Source of the DNA: Planctomycetales bacterium
GTDB taxonomy: Bacteria > Planctomycetota > Planctomycetia > Isosphaerales > Isosphaeraceae
Direction: 5' to 3'
DNA: 56,395 bases
Assembly: GCA_027449865.1 (NCBI GenBank)
Contig: DAIDKV010000195.1
Coordinates: forward strand, 1-56,395
This document shows, piece after piece, positions 10,127 through 18,131 of this stretch. Each line of letters begins with the position of its first letter. The first letter of the stretch is position 1. The notes under the pieces are model-generated. The model did no database searches. It was not told the DNA's origin and saw only the letters and a list, made by a program, of their open reading frames with translations. Position numbers and translations under genes: made by a program.

Positions 10127-10792
10127 TCAGGGCGTGGATGTTTCGGGCGCCGGGGTCACGGGCGTGGCGACCGCGACGGCGGCTGGGGCAGCGGCTCCGG
10201 CACCGGCCAGGCCCTCGGGTTCGTTGCCGGCGATCACCTGGCGGGCGATCTCGGCGAGTTTGGCGTTGCGGTCGCGAGCCGTCCGGCGGAGCCGGAGGTA
10301 GGCTTCCTCCTCGTCGAGGCCGTGCCGCTTCATCATCAGGCCCTTGGCTCGCTCGATCACCTTGCGTTCCTCCAGGGCCAGGCCACGGTCGGCCGACTCC
10401 TTTCGGAGGGCCTGGAATTGCTCGAACCGTTGCATCGCGATCGCGATGGCGGCCTCAAGATCGGCCTGCTTCGTGGGCTTGACGAGGTAAGCCAGCACGT
10501 GGTCGCCGCGGGCGCGCTCGAAAAGTTGGGGGCGGTGATAGGCCGAGACCAGGATCGTGGGGATCGGTCCCTCGCGAGAGATTTCCTCGGCGGCCTCGAT
10601 GCCGTCCATCTCGGGCATTTTGATATCGGCAATGATCAGGTCGGGACGGAGCGTCCGACAGAGTTCGACCAGTTCCTTGCCGTTGGAGGCGACGCCGATG
10701 AGCTGGTGGCCCAGCCGGGGGAGCACGCGCTGGTAGTAGTCGCGGACATCCTGTTCGTCGTCGGCCACTGCGATTCTGAGAGAGTTGTTCAT
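10127..10792 (-). CDS. Response regulator with ANTAR RNA-binding output domain
   Basis: 221 residues. The receiver domain (about 1-120) has the acidic pair D11/D12, phospho-acceptor D56 in LIIADIKMPEMDG and K105. After a coiled linker an ANTAR domain follows at about 135-190 (EERKVIERAKGLMMKRHGLDEEEAY, then NAKLAEIARQVI). ANTAR proteins bind paired RNA hairpins and prevent transcription termination when phosphorylated. The Ala/Pro-rich tail (195-221) is of unknown role. It overlaps the upstream kinase gene by 4 bp, which makes that kinase its likely partner. Confidence 0.93.
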   Translation of the reverse strand: MNNSLRIAVADDEQDVRDYYQRVLPRLGHQLIGVASNGKELVELCRTLRPDLIIADIKMPEMDGIEAAEEISREGPIPTILVSAYHRPQLFERARGDHVLAYLVKPTKQADLEAAIAIAMQRFEQFQALRKESADRGLALEERKVIERAKGLMMKRHGLDEEEAYLRLRRTARDRNAKLAEIARQVIAGNEPEGLAGAGAAAPAAVAVATPVTPAPETSTP

Positions 10793-13017
10793 AACAGGCC
10801 TCGGGGGAGAGTGACGATGATCTCGGCGCCGGGACGGGCGCCCTCGCCGACGGCGATCCGGCCGCCATGAGCCTCGACGATCCGACGTGTGATCGCCATT
10901 CCGAGCCCGGTCCCTCGGGCCTTGGTGGTGAAGAATGGCTCGAAGATACGCCGTCTTTGTTCGGGCCCGAGCCCAGGCCCGTTGTCGCGAACGGCGACGC
11001 GAATGGCCGGTTCCCCGTCAAGGGTGGCCGGCTCGCACGCGATTTCGACGCGCGCCGGATCAGGAGCGGCGTCGAGGGCGTTATCCAGAATGTTACGGAA
11101 GACCTGGCCAAGTCGGAAGGGGTCACCCGAGCATCGGGGGACGACTCCGTCGAGATCCTCGACCAGTTCGGCGGCCCGGCTGGTGCGTCCGGCGGCGATT
11201 TGGGCCCAGACGGTCCGCCAGACCTCGGGGAGGTCGCAGGCGCGCGGTTCCAGAATGATGGGAGCGGCGTAGGTGCGAACGTCCTCGAAGACGTGGTAGA
11301 GGGTGTCCTGGGCCGCCTGGATTCGGTCGATGAGCTGGAGAGCCGGCGGCTGGTCCTCGACCTCGATGGCGAGCATTTCCAGGCAGACCTGGCAGCGATG
11401 GAGGGCGTTCCGGCTTTCGTGACTGATCCCGGCGACCATCTCGCCGATGGCGGCCAGTCGTTCGGCGTGGAGGGCTCGCTGTTGCGCTTCCTCCAGCGCG
11501 GAGATGTCGTGGCCGATCGCCAGAACGCAGGTTTCGCCGCCTGGGCCAAGAACGGCCCGGTTGGCCCATTCCAGGCGGCGGAACCGGCCTTCGGGGCCGG
11601 TGACCGGGTAGATCGTGGGCTCGCCGGCCTCGCCCGAGAGGGCCCGCATCGTGGCCTCGCGGGCGCGGTCGCGATGTTCCGGAGGGACGGCCGAGGCAAA
11701 CCAGTCGCGTCCTTTCAGGTCGACGGCCGACCGCCCGGTGACGTGTTCGACGAATGGATTGACCAGGACCACCCGTCCACTGCCGTCGATCACCAGGACG
11801 ATCGCCCGGGCGGTGGCGATCAGTCCCTCGGCGAAGTCGCGCTCGCGCCTCAGCTCGATCTCGGCTTGCCGCCGTTCGGTGACGTCCTCGACGGTTCCGA
11901 CGTGTCCGACCATTTCTCCTTCATCGGAGAGCAGCGGAACCGTTCGGTCGTTCACCCATCGGATCGTTCCGCCGGGCGCCATCGCACGATATTCCATGGC
12001 GAAGTTGGTTCCGGAAGTGGCCAGCTTCCGCCATTGCTCGACCACGGCCGGCCGATCCTGGGGGTGGACGTAGCGGAACCACCCCTCGCCCAGCGCCTCG
12101 GGCTCCGTGAATCCGTAGATCCACTCGCAACGGGGGTTGGTGTAGGTCATCTGGCCGTCGGCATCGGTGAGGAAGATGCCGATCGGCGCGTGCTGACAGA
12201 GGGTTCGGAACCGCCGTTCGCTGGCCCGGAGCGCCTGCTCGGCCCGGGTGCGCGCGGTGATGTCGGTGGCGATACCGCCGACGGCGTAGACCGTTCCGTC
12301 CTCGTTTTTCAGCGGAAACTTCACGGTCAGGTAGGTGTGGGTTCCGTCTTGCTCGACAATGTGGTCTTCCACCTCGATGACCTTTCCGCTCCAGGCGACG
12401 GCGCTGTCGCTGGCGCGGAACCGCTCGGCCTGATCGGCCGGGAAGAGGTTCTCGTCGAGCTGGCCTTCCACGGGACCGGGCGGGGTGTTCGGCCCGGCGA
12501 AGACGTTGATCCGGCGGTTGGCCAGTAGATATCGGCCGTCGAGGTCTTTCAAGAAGATCGCCGAGGGAGAATTGTCGAGGATCGCCCGGAGACGCGCTTC
12601 ACTCCGCGCGAGTTCTTCCTGAAACTCTCGTGCCTGAAATTCGCTGGCCTCGGCCCGGCGGCGGGCCGCGTGCAGCATCGCCATCGTTCCGCTGAGCAAG
12701 ATGCCCTCGGCCAGAAAGACCACCAACCGCGCCCGGTCGTGCGGATTGGTGAGCGAGAACGATGGGTCTGGCGAGTGGTGGGTCAACAGGCAGGCTCCGG
12801 CCGCCAGCGTCGTCGCCAGTAAACCAGGTCCCAGCCCCCCCAACCATGCGGCGAACGTCACCGAGGGCAAGTAGAGCAAGAGCGGCGGACCCGGTCCGAC
12901 CGTCCGCTCCAGCACGAACTCAATCGCGCCCGTCAGGGCCACCGCCAGCGCGGCCGTCGGATAAGGCCGGATTGATGGCCAGGATTTCATGTTCGATTCA
13001 TCACGACGGAACATCAT
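10789..13017 (-). CDS. Membrane PAS-domain sensor histidine kinase
   Basis: 742 residues. The N-terminus (about 18-120) has hydrophobic spans resembling a DUF4118/KdpD-type four-helix sensor. Three PAS domains follow (about 140-257, 265-383, 390-508), each ending in a typical PAC-like IATDIT, VEDVT or GHDIS segment. The dimerisation box contains H533 in GISHESRNALH, and a HATPase domain (about 630-740) has DNGPGLG and GTGLGMAI glycine boxes. It should autophosphorylate and pass phosphate to the ANTAR regulator encoded 4 bp inside its end. Starts at 13014 or 12990 are possible alternatives. Confidence 0.93.
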   Translation of the reverse strand: MMFRRDESNMKSWPSIRPYPTAALAVALTGAIEFVLERTVGPGPPLLLYLPSVTFAAWLGGLGPGLLATTLAAGACLLTHHSPDPSFSLTNPHDRARLVVFLAEGILLSGTMAMLHAARRRAEASEFQAREFQEELARSEARLRAILDNSPSAIFLKDLDGRYLLANRRINVFAGPNTPPGPVEGQLDENLFPADQAERFRASDSAVAWSGKVIEVEDHIVEQDGTHTYLTVKFPLKNEDGTVYAVGGIATDITARTRAEQALRASERRFRTLCQHAPIGIFLTDADGQMTYTNPRCEWIYGFTEPEALGEGWFRYVHPQDRPAVVEQWRKLATSGTNFAMEYRAMAPGGTIRWVNDRTVPLLSDEGEMVGHVGTVEDVTERRQAEIELRRERDFAEGLIATARAIVLVIDGSGRVVLVNPFVEHVTGRSAVDLKGRDWFASAVPPEHRDRAREATMRALSGEAGEPTIYPVTGPEGRFRRLEWANRAVLGPGGETCVLAIGHDISALEEAQQRALHAERLAAIGEMVAGISHESRNALHRCQVCLEMLAIEVEDQPPALQLIDRIQAAQDTLYHVFEDVRTYAAPIILEPRACDLPEVWRTVWAQIAAGRTSRAAELVEDLDGVVPRCSGDPFRLGQVFRNILDNALDAAPDPARVEIACEPATLDGEPAIRVAVRDNGPGLGPEQRRRIFEPFFTTKARGTGLGMAITRRIVEAHGGRIAVGEGARPGAEIIVTLPRGLL

Positions 13018-13524
13018 GGAAAAATCGCATCGACGCGAGCCACCATCGTAGCGCTCAAAGCCCCTGGCTGAAAAGGGGAAACTGTTCGGTCCATGCGAAT
13101 CCGCTTGACTGGACGCGTCCTTCTACGATATCTTTCAAAGGTCGCCCGTGACGCCCATGATGGCCGATTGGGCCACTCCGCCCGGTGCCCCGCGTTCCTG
13201 TCTAACTGGGCGCCGAGATAGGCGACGAAAACGACCCGGTCGGATTTCTGCCGATCCGGCCGACCTTCTGGTTCCCGCGTCGTTCACTATCCGCGGGGTG
13301 GGGATGTGAGATCCCCAGGCAAGCCGTCGAAGTCCGAAGTGGTCCGACGGAGAGGCTGGACCACACGGTCTGGCGAAATCCGAGGGCCGGGATCTTGCGT
13401 GCGTGACGAGCGGCGTGGCTGTTCGTGACGAGAGGGTTCGCTCCGCGCCGATCGGGGGTGTGGCTTCGCATGGGCGCGTCGTGCGGGGTGAGGCGTTCTC
13501 GTGCGCGAGAAGGGGAGACGGGCC
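13018..13524. other. Intergenic region, no gene supported
   Basis: This 507-bp stretch lies between the divergent sensor kinase and the unknown ORF at 13525. Open frames exist on the minus strand, but their translations are Arg/Pro/Ser-rich and resemble nothing; they look like GC-driven noise. It probably carries promoters for both neighbours. Confidence 0.6.
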
Positions 13525-14112
13525 ATGGCGAGGGAGACGATCGACCTTCGAGTCTCGATGTTTGCCGGTTCGGTGGCGAGCATTGGCGAACTCATGATGT
13601 TCGTGCAGGTGCGAGGCGGGGTGACCGGTGGTGGGGAATACCTGGTGGTCTGTCCGAATGGGCCGGAGGGGGGTCCGGCCTGGCGTGGGGCGTCGAGACT
13701 TGCGGCGGCGGATGTGGAGCGGCTGGTGGAACGGCTGGGACTGGCGGGGGTTCCTCGGCGCGTTCCCCGGGTGGTGGCCAACGAGAGTCTGCTGGCCGAC
13801 GGGCCGCTGCTGGCGGTCGCTGTGCGGGCGGGCCGTTTGACCTGCTCGTTCGACCTGTTGCTCCGGGGGGCGGGGTTTTCGGGAGCGGACGCCTCGCCGC
13901 TCCGCGAGGTTCTGATTTCGCTGGTCGAGCTGGCGCCGGTGGGCCAACGGGGCCTGGTTCGCGAGGCGATGGGCCGAGCCCTCGGCGAGCGTCGGGCCGG
14001 GCGGTTGGCGCCGGTGGCTCAGGCGATCGTTCCGCTGGGTGCCGGGTCGTCGCCGAACCTGCGTGGATGGGATCTTCCCAGGCCGGGCGCGTGGGAGCCC
14101 GAGTCGTTTTAG
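13525..14112 (+). CDS. Hypothetical protein
   Basis: 195 residues from the ATG at 13525, which has AAGGGGAG about 8 nt upstream; the frame opens earlier at a GTG (13501). No family is recognised. The protein is predicted soluble, with an N-terminal segment of alternating hydrophobics (GGEYLVVCPNGP) and a central leucine/valine-rich helical stretch (REVLISLVELAPVG). It stands alone on the plus strand, convergent with the S24-type regulator, with 27 bp between the stops. Consistent third-position GC and a good ribosome site favour a real gene. Confidence 0.6.
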   Translation: MARETIDLRVSMFAGSVASIGELMMFVQVRGGVTGGGEYLVVCPNGPEGGPAWRGASRLAAADVERLVERLGLAGVPRRVPRVVANESLLADGPLLAVAVRAGRLTCSFDLLLRGAGFSGADASPLREVLISLVELAPVGQRGLVREAMGRALGERRAGRLAPVAQAIVPLGAGSSPNLRGWDLPRPGAWEPESF

Positions 14113-14139
14113 GTTCGGGAGGGAGGGATCGGTTTTCGA

Positions 14140-14943
14140 TTAGCCCTGGCCGAACCGGCTCCACGACCAGACCACCTGGCCGAGGATCACGGGGGCCTGT
14201 TCGTCGAGTTCGATCGGGATCAGGGGATGGTCGCGACCGACGTTATGGTTGGGGCGAAGAATAATATGGCGGCCGTGAACATCGAGCCATCGGATCATCG
14301 GTCGGCCGTCGGGACATGCCGCCACGATTTGCCCGTGGAGCCGGGTTGGGTCGATCACGGAACGGTCGATCGCCACGATCGAGCCGGGGGGCAGGATCGG
14401 GACCATCGCGTCGTCGCTCAGCCGCAGCGCGATTGTCTGGGAGGGGTGGGGGAGCCAGTGCCGATACGCGAGGACGTGCCCTTCCAGCCGCGCTGGGTCG
14501 AGGGTTCGGCCGGCGAACGCCTCGGTCGGATACAGGCCGATGGCGACGAATTCCGAGGCTTCCTCGCCTGGCAAGTTTTCGGGAGCGACGACCACGGCCT
14601 CGCCGCTGGACCTTTCGAGCTGTTCCAGACCTCGGCGGATCAGTTCCACCGGCGACAGTTCGGAGAGGAGCCGGTCCTCGTGCAGGGCCCGGTACTTCGC
14701 CCCTTCCCCGTTGAGCAGCCAGGTGGGGCTGGCCCCGGTCTGGTCGATGAACGCCAGCAGAACTTCCGCGGGAACGGTGACCCCGGTTTCATAGTTATAC
14801 CAGGTTCGCGCGGGCAATCCTAAGCGACGAGCCAGCTCCGGGCCGCCATGTTCTCCAAACAGTTCCTGGCGGATCTCGCGCAGGCGTCTCGACAACGAGG
14901 CCTTGACGGTAACACGGACATTCGGCGTCTTCTTGCGAGCCAC
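14140..14943 (-). CDS. CI/LexA-like transcriptional regulator with degenerate S24 domain
   Basis: 267 residues from a GTG at 14943, chosen because the helix-turn-helix follows soon after; the frame extends upstream to 15072. Residues about 17-80 form an XRE-type DNA-binding domain (LREIRQELFG, ARRLGLPARTWYNYETG). Residues about 155-260 match the S24/LexA C-terminal fold (IALRLSDDAMVPILPPGSIVAID). The usual catalytic serine of the D-S-M motif is alanine (A179), and the usual lysine appears to be arginine (R218 in MIRWL). It is therefore probably not self-cleaving and may bind a ligand or only dimerise. Target genes are unknown. Confidence 0.8.
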   Translation of the reverse strand: MARKKTPNVRVTVKASLSRRLREIRQELFGEHGGPELARRLGLPARTWYNYETGVTVPAEVLLAFIDQTGASPTWLLNGEGAKYRALHEDRLLSELSPVELIRRGLEQLERSSGEAVVVAPENLPGEEASEFVAIGLYPTEAFAGRTLDPARLEGHVLAYRHWLPHPSQTIALRLSDDAMVPILPPGSIVAIDRSVIDPTRLHGQIVAACPDGRPMIRWLDVHGRHIILRPNHNVGRDHPLIPIELDEQAPVILGQVVWSWSRFGQG

Positions 14944-15726
14944 AGTGCTCGATCCCGCAGACCGGGACCCCCCAAGCTCCCACGGAACTCGACCTCGCCA
15001 CGGACCCGACCGACCATAACCCCTGGATCCGGGCGACAAGCGTTTCCTTGTCAGGATCCCCGCCTGGTCCACCTCGGAGGCATCCTGACGTGGCGCGGTT
15101 TCCCGCGGCCATGTTGACGATCACGCCGCGACCTCGCGGCTTGCGACGCCTCGGTCTCAGGATCGCCCCGTCCCAGCAGGACGGCTCGGAGGAGGGCTCG
15201 GGCTATGGTTGTCCGCAAATCCTCACCAATGAGGGTCTACTTTAGCTGAAATCTCACGTCAAAGCTACTCGGCCGCCGCACATTTTCGCGACCACCCCTC
15301 CGCGCGGCCTCGCCTCCCCGAGAATCATCCTCGCGATGGCCATCGTTCACGTAAATCGTTGAATTTGGGAAAGATGTGACGAAAGGGCATTTCGGGAGGA
15401 TGGTCTGGCCTCGTTCGGCCGCCGACCCGGTGATGGGTCGTAAGTCTCTGCTCTGTATGAGATTCGGATCAGCGGAGCGCCGGCTTGTCGTTGTCGTGAG
15501 CAATGGTGCTTTAAAACAACAGCATCGGTGAAAAAAGTGCCTCTGGTGAGGCGAAGTGTCAACACCGATGTCGGTGGGCGTCGTGGAATCGAGGTGGAGG
15601 GTTTGCGACCGGGGCGTGGGGAGGGCAATGAAGTGGGGGATGGGATGCTGGTGGTGTCGCGATTTTTGGGGATCCCGGGCGGGTGTGAGCTTCGGGGCGT
15701 TCGCCCGGGATCGGTTTGTTGCTGTG
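14944..15726. other. Intergenic region, no gene supported
   Basis: A 783-bp stretch between the S24-type regulator and the end of the suf cluster. No frame with a plausible protein was found; small open frames are Arg/Ser/Pro-rich. The right half (about 15200-15540) is less GC-rich than its surroundings. No RNA gene was recognised. Confidence 0.6.
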
Positions 15727-16026
15727 TCAGAAGTAGCCCAGTTCGTCGCGAGCGGCCTCGCTCATGCGGTCGGGGGACCATGGGGGCGACATGACGAGCC
15801 GGACGTTGGCCCGGGCGACTCCGGGCACGGCCTCAAGGGCGGCCACGGCGTTTCGCAGAATCTCGGGGCCGGCGGGACAGGCGGGAGTGGTCAGCGTCAT
15901 GTCGACGTCGACCTGATCCTCGCGCGCCTGGACCGAGTAGACCAGCCCCAGGTCGATCACGTTGACGTTCAGCTCGGGATCCTTGACGGTCCGCAAGGCG
16001 TTCACAAGGGTATCCTGGTCGAGCAT
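15727..16026 (-). CDS. sufT: DUF59 / SufT-like iron-sulfur assembly protein
   Basis: 99 residues from the ATG at 16026, the normal length for a single MIP18/DUF59 domain. Key features are LRTVKDPELNVNVIDLGLVY near the N-terminus and the conserved cysteine C50 in TTPACPAGPEI. Such proteins (SufT, PaaD-like, CIA2) help mature Fe-S proteins. It is the last gene of the leftward suf run, 34 bp after the Rieske gene. The symbol rests on context; the exact subfamily cannot be fixed by eye. Confidence 0.85.
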   Translation of the reverse strand: MLDQDTLVNALRTVKDPELNVNVIDLGLVYSVQAREDQVDVDMTLTTPACPAGPEILRNAVAALEAVPGVARANVRLVMSPPWSPDRMSEAARDELGYF

Positions 16027-16060
16027 CGCGGGGGTCCTCGCCTCGGGTTGGGGGGGGTGT

Positions 16061-16381
16061 TCAGTCGTCGAGGGCCACGTAGATCTCGTCGCCCCGGACC
16101 TCGACGGAATGAGTCGCGACCGGTTCAAAAGCGGGCATCGAGAGCGCCTTGCCGGTTCGAACGTCGAACCGGGCACCATGCCTCGGGCATCGAATCTCGC
16201 AGCCGATCAGGTCTCCCTCGGCCAGCGGACCGCCGTCGTGCGTGCAGATATCATCGATCGCGTGGAACTCGCCCTCGCAGTGGAACACCGCGATCGCTCG
16301 CCCCTCCACCTCGATCAGCTTCTTCCAGCCCGGCGGCAGTTCCGCCCGAGTGGCCACCCTGGTGAATCTGTCTTTTGTCAT
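16061..16381 (-). CDS. Rieske [2Fe-2S] ferredoxin
   Basis: 106 residues from the ATG at 16381. The cluster ligands are C46-T-H48 and C65-P-R-H68, separated by 16 residues as in Rieske-type ferredoxins of the bphF/nirD-like class; RCPRHGARFDVRTGKAL is the second loop. It probably carries electrons to an oxygenase or reductase, or in this setting supports Fe-S assembly; the partner is unknown. The frame extends upstream through the planctomycete inverted repeat at 16441-16512, but that part is not protein-coding by family alignment. Confidence 0.9.
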   Translation of the reverse strand: MTKDRFTRVATRAELPPGWKKLIEVEGRAIAVFHCEGEFHAIDDICTHDGGPLAEGDLIGCEIRCPRHGARFDVRTGKALSMPAFEPVATHSVEVRGDEIYVALDD

Positions 16382-16440
16382 GACCGTTTGCCTGTTCTGA
16401 AGATAGTGGCTAGAGCGCGTGACCGTTGGATGGCCGATGT

Positions 16441-16512
16441 CTCCTACCAACCCGACGCGCCAGCGAGGGTCTTCGTGTTGGAACCCTCGCTGGCGCGTCG
16501 GGTTGGTAGGAG
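16441..16512. repeat. Planctomycete intergenic inverted repeat (PDAPAREG type)
   Basis: A perfect 30-bp inverted repeat: left arm 16441-16470 (begins CTCCTACCAACCCGACGCGC), loop 16471-16482, right arm 16483-16512. The arms can be read as the peptides PDAPAREG or PTRQRG, which recur as mis-annotated peptides in planctomycete genomes. It lies between sufE and the Rieske gene and would form a very stable hairpin in the transcript. Confidence 0.92.
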
Positions 16513-16555
16513 GAGTCCGCTCCCACCGGCATCGTCCATGCAACCGTTAAGCGAT

Positions 16556-16984
16556 CTAATGGGCCCGATCGATGGCCGCGCGGGTGACCTCGGATTTGAT
16601 CCGGCGCAGGACGCCGCCAAGGCCACGGACGCGGAGCATGCCGAGGGTTTCGGTCAGCCCGCATCGGGCGACGAGGTCGTTTGGCACGCTCAGGACATCC
16701 TCGACCGTGGCGCCTTCCAGGCCCTCAAGGAGCAGGGAAACAAAACCGCGGACGGTGGGGGCCTCGATCGGGGCGTCGGCGAACAGTTCGACCCGGTCGC
16801 CCTTCAGCTCGACGAAGAGAAAGACCGGCGACTGGCATTCCTCGACGCGATGCGAGGCGTCCTTGTGGGCTTCCAGCCGCTCCGGGAGCGACGGAAGATT
16901 TCGGGCGTAGTCGAGCAACAGGTCGATCCGCTCCTGGCGATCGCAATCGGCTATCTCGGCGATGATGTCGTTCAGCTTGGGCAT
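16556..16984 (-). CDS. sufE: Cysteine desulfuration protein SufE
   Basis: 142 residues from the ATG at 16984, the usual SufE length. It starts PKLNDIIAEIADCDRQE and contains the active-site cysteine C50 in HRVEECQSPV, which accepts persulfide sulfur from SufS and passes it to SufB. The C-terminal VPNDLVARCGLTETLG segment is also family-typical. It lies in the same leftward run as sufC, sufB and sufD. No sufS is present in the window, so the sulfur donor must be encoded elsewhere or be another enzyme. Confidence 0.93.
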   Translation of the reverse strand: MPKLNDIIAEIADCDRQERIDLLLDYARNLPSLPERLEAHKDASHRVEECQSPVFLFVELKGDRVELFADAPIEAPTVRGFVSLLLEGLEGATVEDVLSVPNDLVARCGLTETLGMLRVRGLGGVLRRIKSEVTRAAIDRAH

Positions 16985-17168
16985 GGCGTCGTGTGGCTCG
17001 GGTTGTCGGATATGGTGGACAAGGTCGCGAGGAGGCCGGGTCGATATCGAGGGCGCCCGCCCGGCCACCCGAGGATTCGGGAGGGCTCTTCAAGCCAGGG
17101 AATCGTGGGTTGACCGGTTCCCTGGCCAGAAAGCCAGAACCCGAGCCGGAGCCGGATACCGAAAACGT

Positions 17169-18026
17169 TCAGGCTCCCCGGGCGATCGGGGCGCGGACGA
17201 GGTTACCCCACTCGGTCCAGGAACCGTCGTAGTTCTTGACGTTGGGATAGCCGAGGAGGTAGGTGAGGACGAACCAGGTGAGGCTCGACCGCTCGCCGAT
17301 CCGGCAGTAGGCGACGATCGAATCGCTGGACTTCAGTCCGCATTCCTGCTCGAAGATGGCGCGGAGTTCCTCCGGCGACTTGAACGTGCCGTCCTCGTTG
17401 ACCGCCCGGCCCCACGGGACATTCTTCGCGCCTGGGATGTGACCGCCGCGGAGAGCACCTTCCTGGGGGTAATCCTCCATGTGGAGGGTCTCGCCGGTGA
17501 ACTCCTTCGGGCTGCGGACGTCGAGCAAGGGAAGGCCGGCCTTCGCGTGGGCCTCGACGGCGTCGCGGAAGATCCGGATCTGGTTCTCGTCGCCGCCCCG
17601 CGCCTTGTAGTGGGTCGGAGGGTAGCTGGGGATCTCGGTCGAGGTCGGCCGCTTCTGGTCCATCCAGAGCTTGCGGCTGCCGTTGAGGATTCGGCAATCC
17701 TTGTGACCGAAGAGCTTGAACGCCCAGAAGGCGTAGCACGCCCACCAGTTCATCTTGTCGCCGTAGAAGACAACCGTCGTGTCGTTGGCGATCCCCGACC
17801 GCGCGCAGAGCGCCTCGAACTTCTCCGCGTCGATGTAGTCGCGGCGCAACTGGTCCTGGAGGTCCCCCTGCCAGTCGATCCGGACGGCTCCCGGAACGTG
17901 TCCCAGGTCGTAGAGCAAGATATCCTCGTCGCTCTCGACGATGCGGACCTTCGAATCGTTCAGGTGGGCCTCGACCCAGTCGGCCGAGACGAGCACTTCG
18001 GGGTGAGCATATTCGGTTTCAGTCAT
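17169..18026 (-). CDS. Two-domain rhodanese sulfurtransferase
   Basis: 285 residues with tandem rhodanese domains (about 10-130 and 155-280). The C-terminal domain holds catalytic C241 in [14 protein letters not shown], the thiosulfate-sulfurtransferase-type loop. The N-terminal domain has YGDKMNWWA where a cysteine loop would be, so it is the inactive regulatory half, as is normal for SseA/TST proteins. It moves sulfane sulfur from thiosulfate or mercaptopyruvate to an acceptor. Placement between sufD and sufE, with no SufS nearby, makes a role in sulfur supply for Fe-S assembly plausible, but this is inference. Confidence 0.92.
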   Translation of the reverse strand: MTETEYAHPEVLVSADWVEAHLNDSKVRIVESDEDILLYDLGHVPGAVRIDWQGDLQDQLRRDYIDAEKFEALCARSGIANDTTVVFYGDKMNWWACYAFWAFKLFGHKDCRILNGSRKLWMDQKRPTSTEIPSYPPTHYKARGGDENQIRIFRDAVEAHAKAGLPLLDVRSPKEFTGETLHMEDYPQEGALRGGHIPGAKNVPWGRAVNEDGTFKSPEELRAIFEQECGLKSSDSIVAYCRIGERSSLTWFVLTYLLGYPNVKNYDGSWTEWGNLVRAPIARGA

Positions 18027-18131
18027 GGGGTATCTCCGGATGATTGACTGGTCATTTGTGTTCGGGACTCATGTGATCGCCGTTGAACCGATGAGCCGCC
18101 GCCCCGATCCCGACCGAGGACCGGGGACCGA

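Noticed and set aside
10867-12528. 553-codon plus-strand frame opposite the sensor kinase
   Set aside because: Asp/Gly/Val-rich shadow of a kinase gene with all its motifs on the other strand.
13135-13947. 270-codon minus-strand frame
   Set aside because: Translation is Arg/Pro/Ser/Thr-rich without hydrophobic core or family, and opposes the better-supported gene at 13525-14112.
16382-16543. N-terminal extension of the Rieske protein through the inverted repeat
   Set aside because: The extra residues come from the PTRQRG-type repeat and have no counterpart in Rieske ferredoxins.
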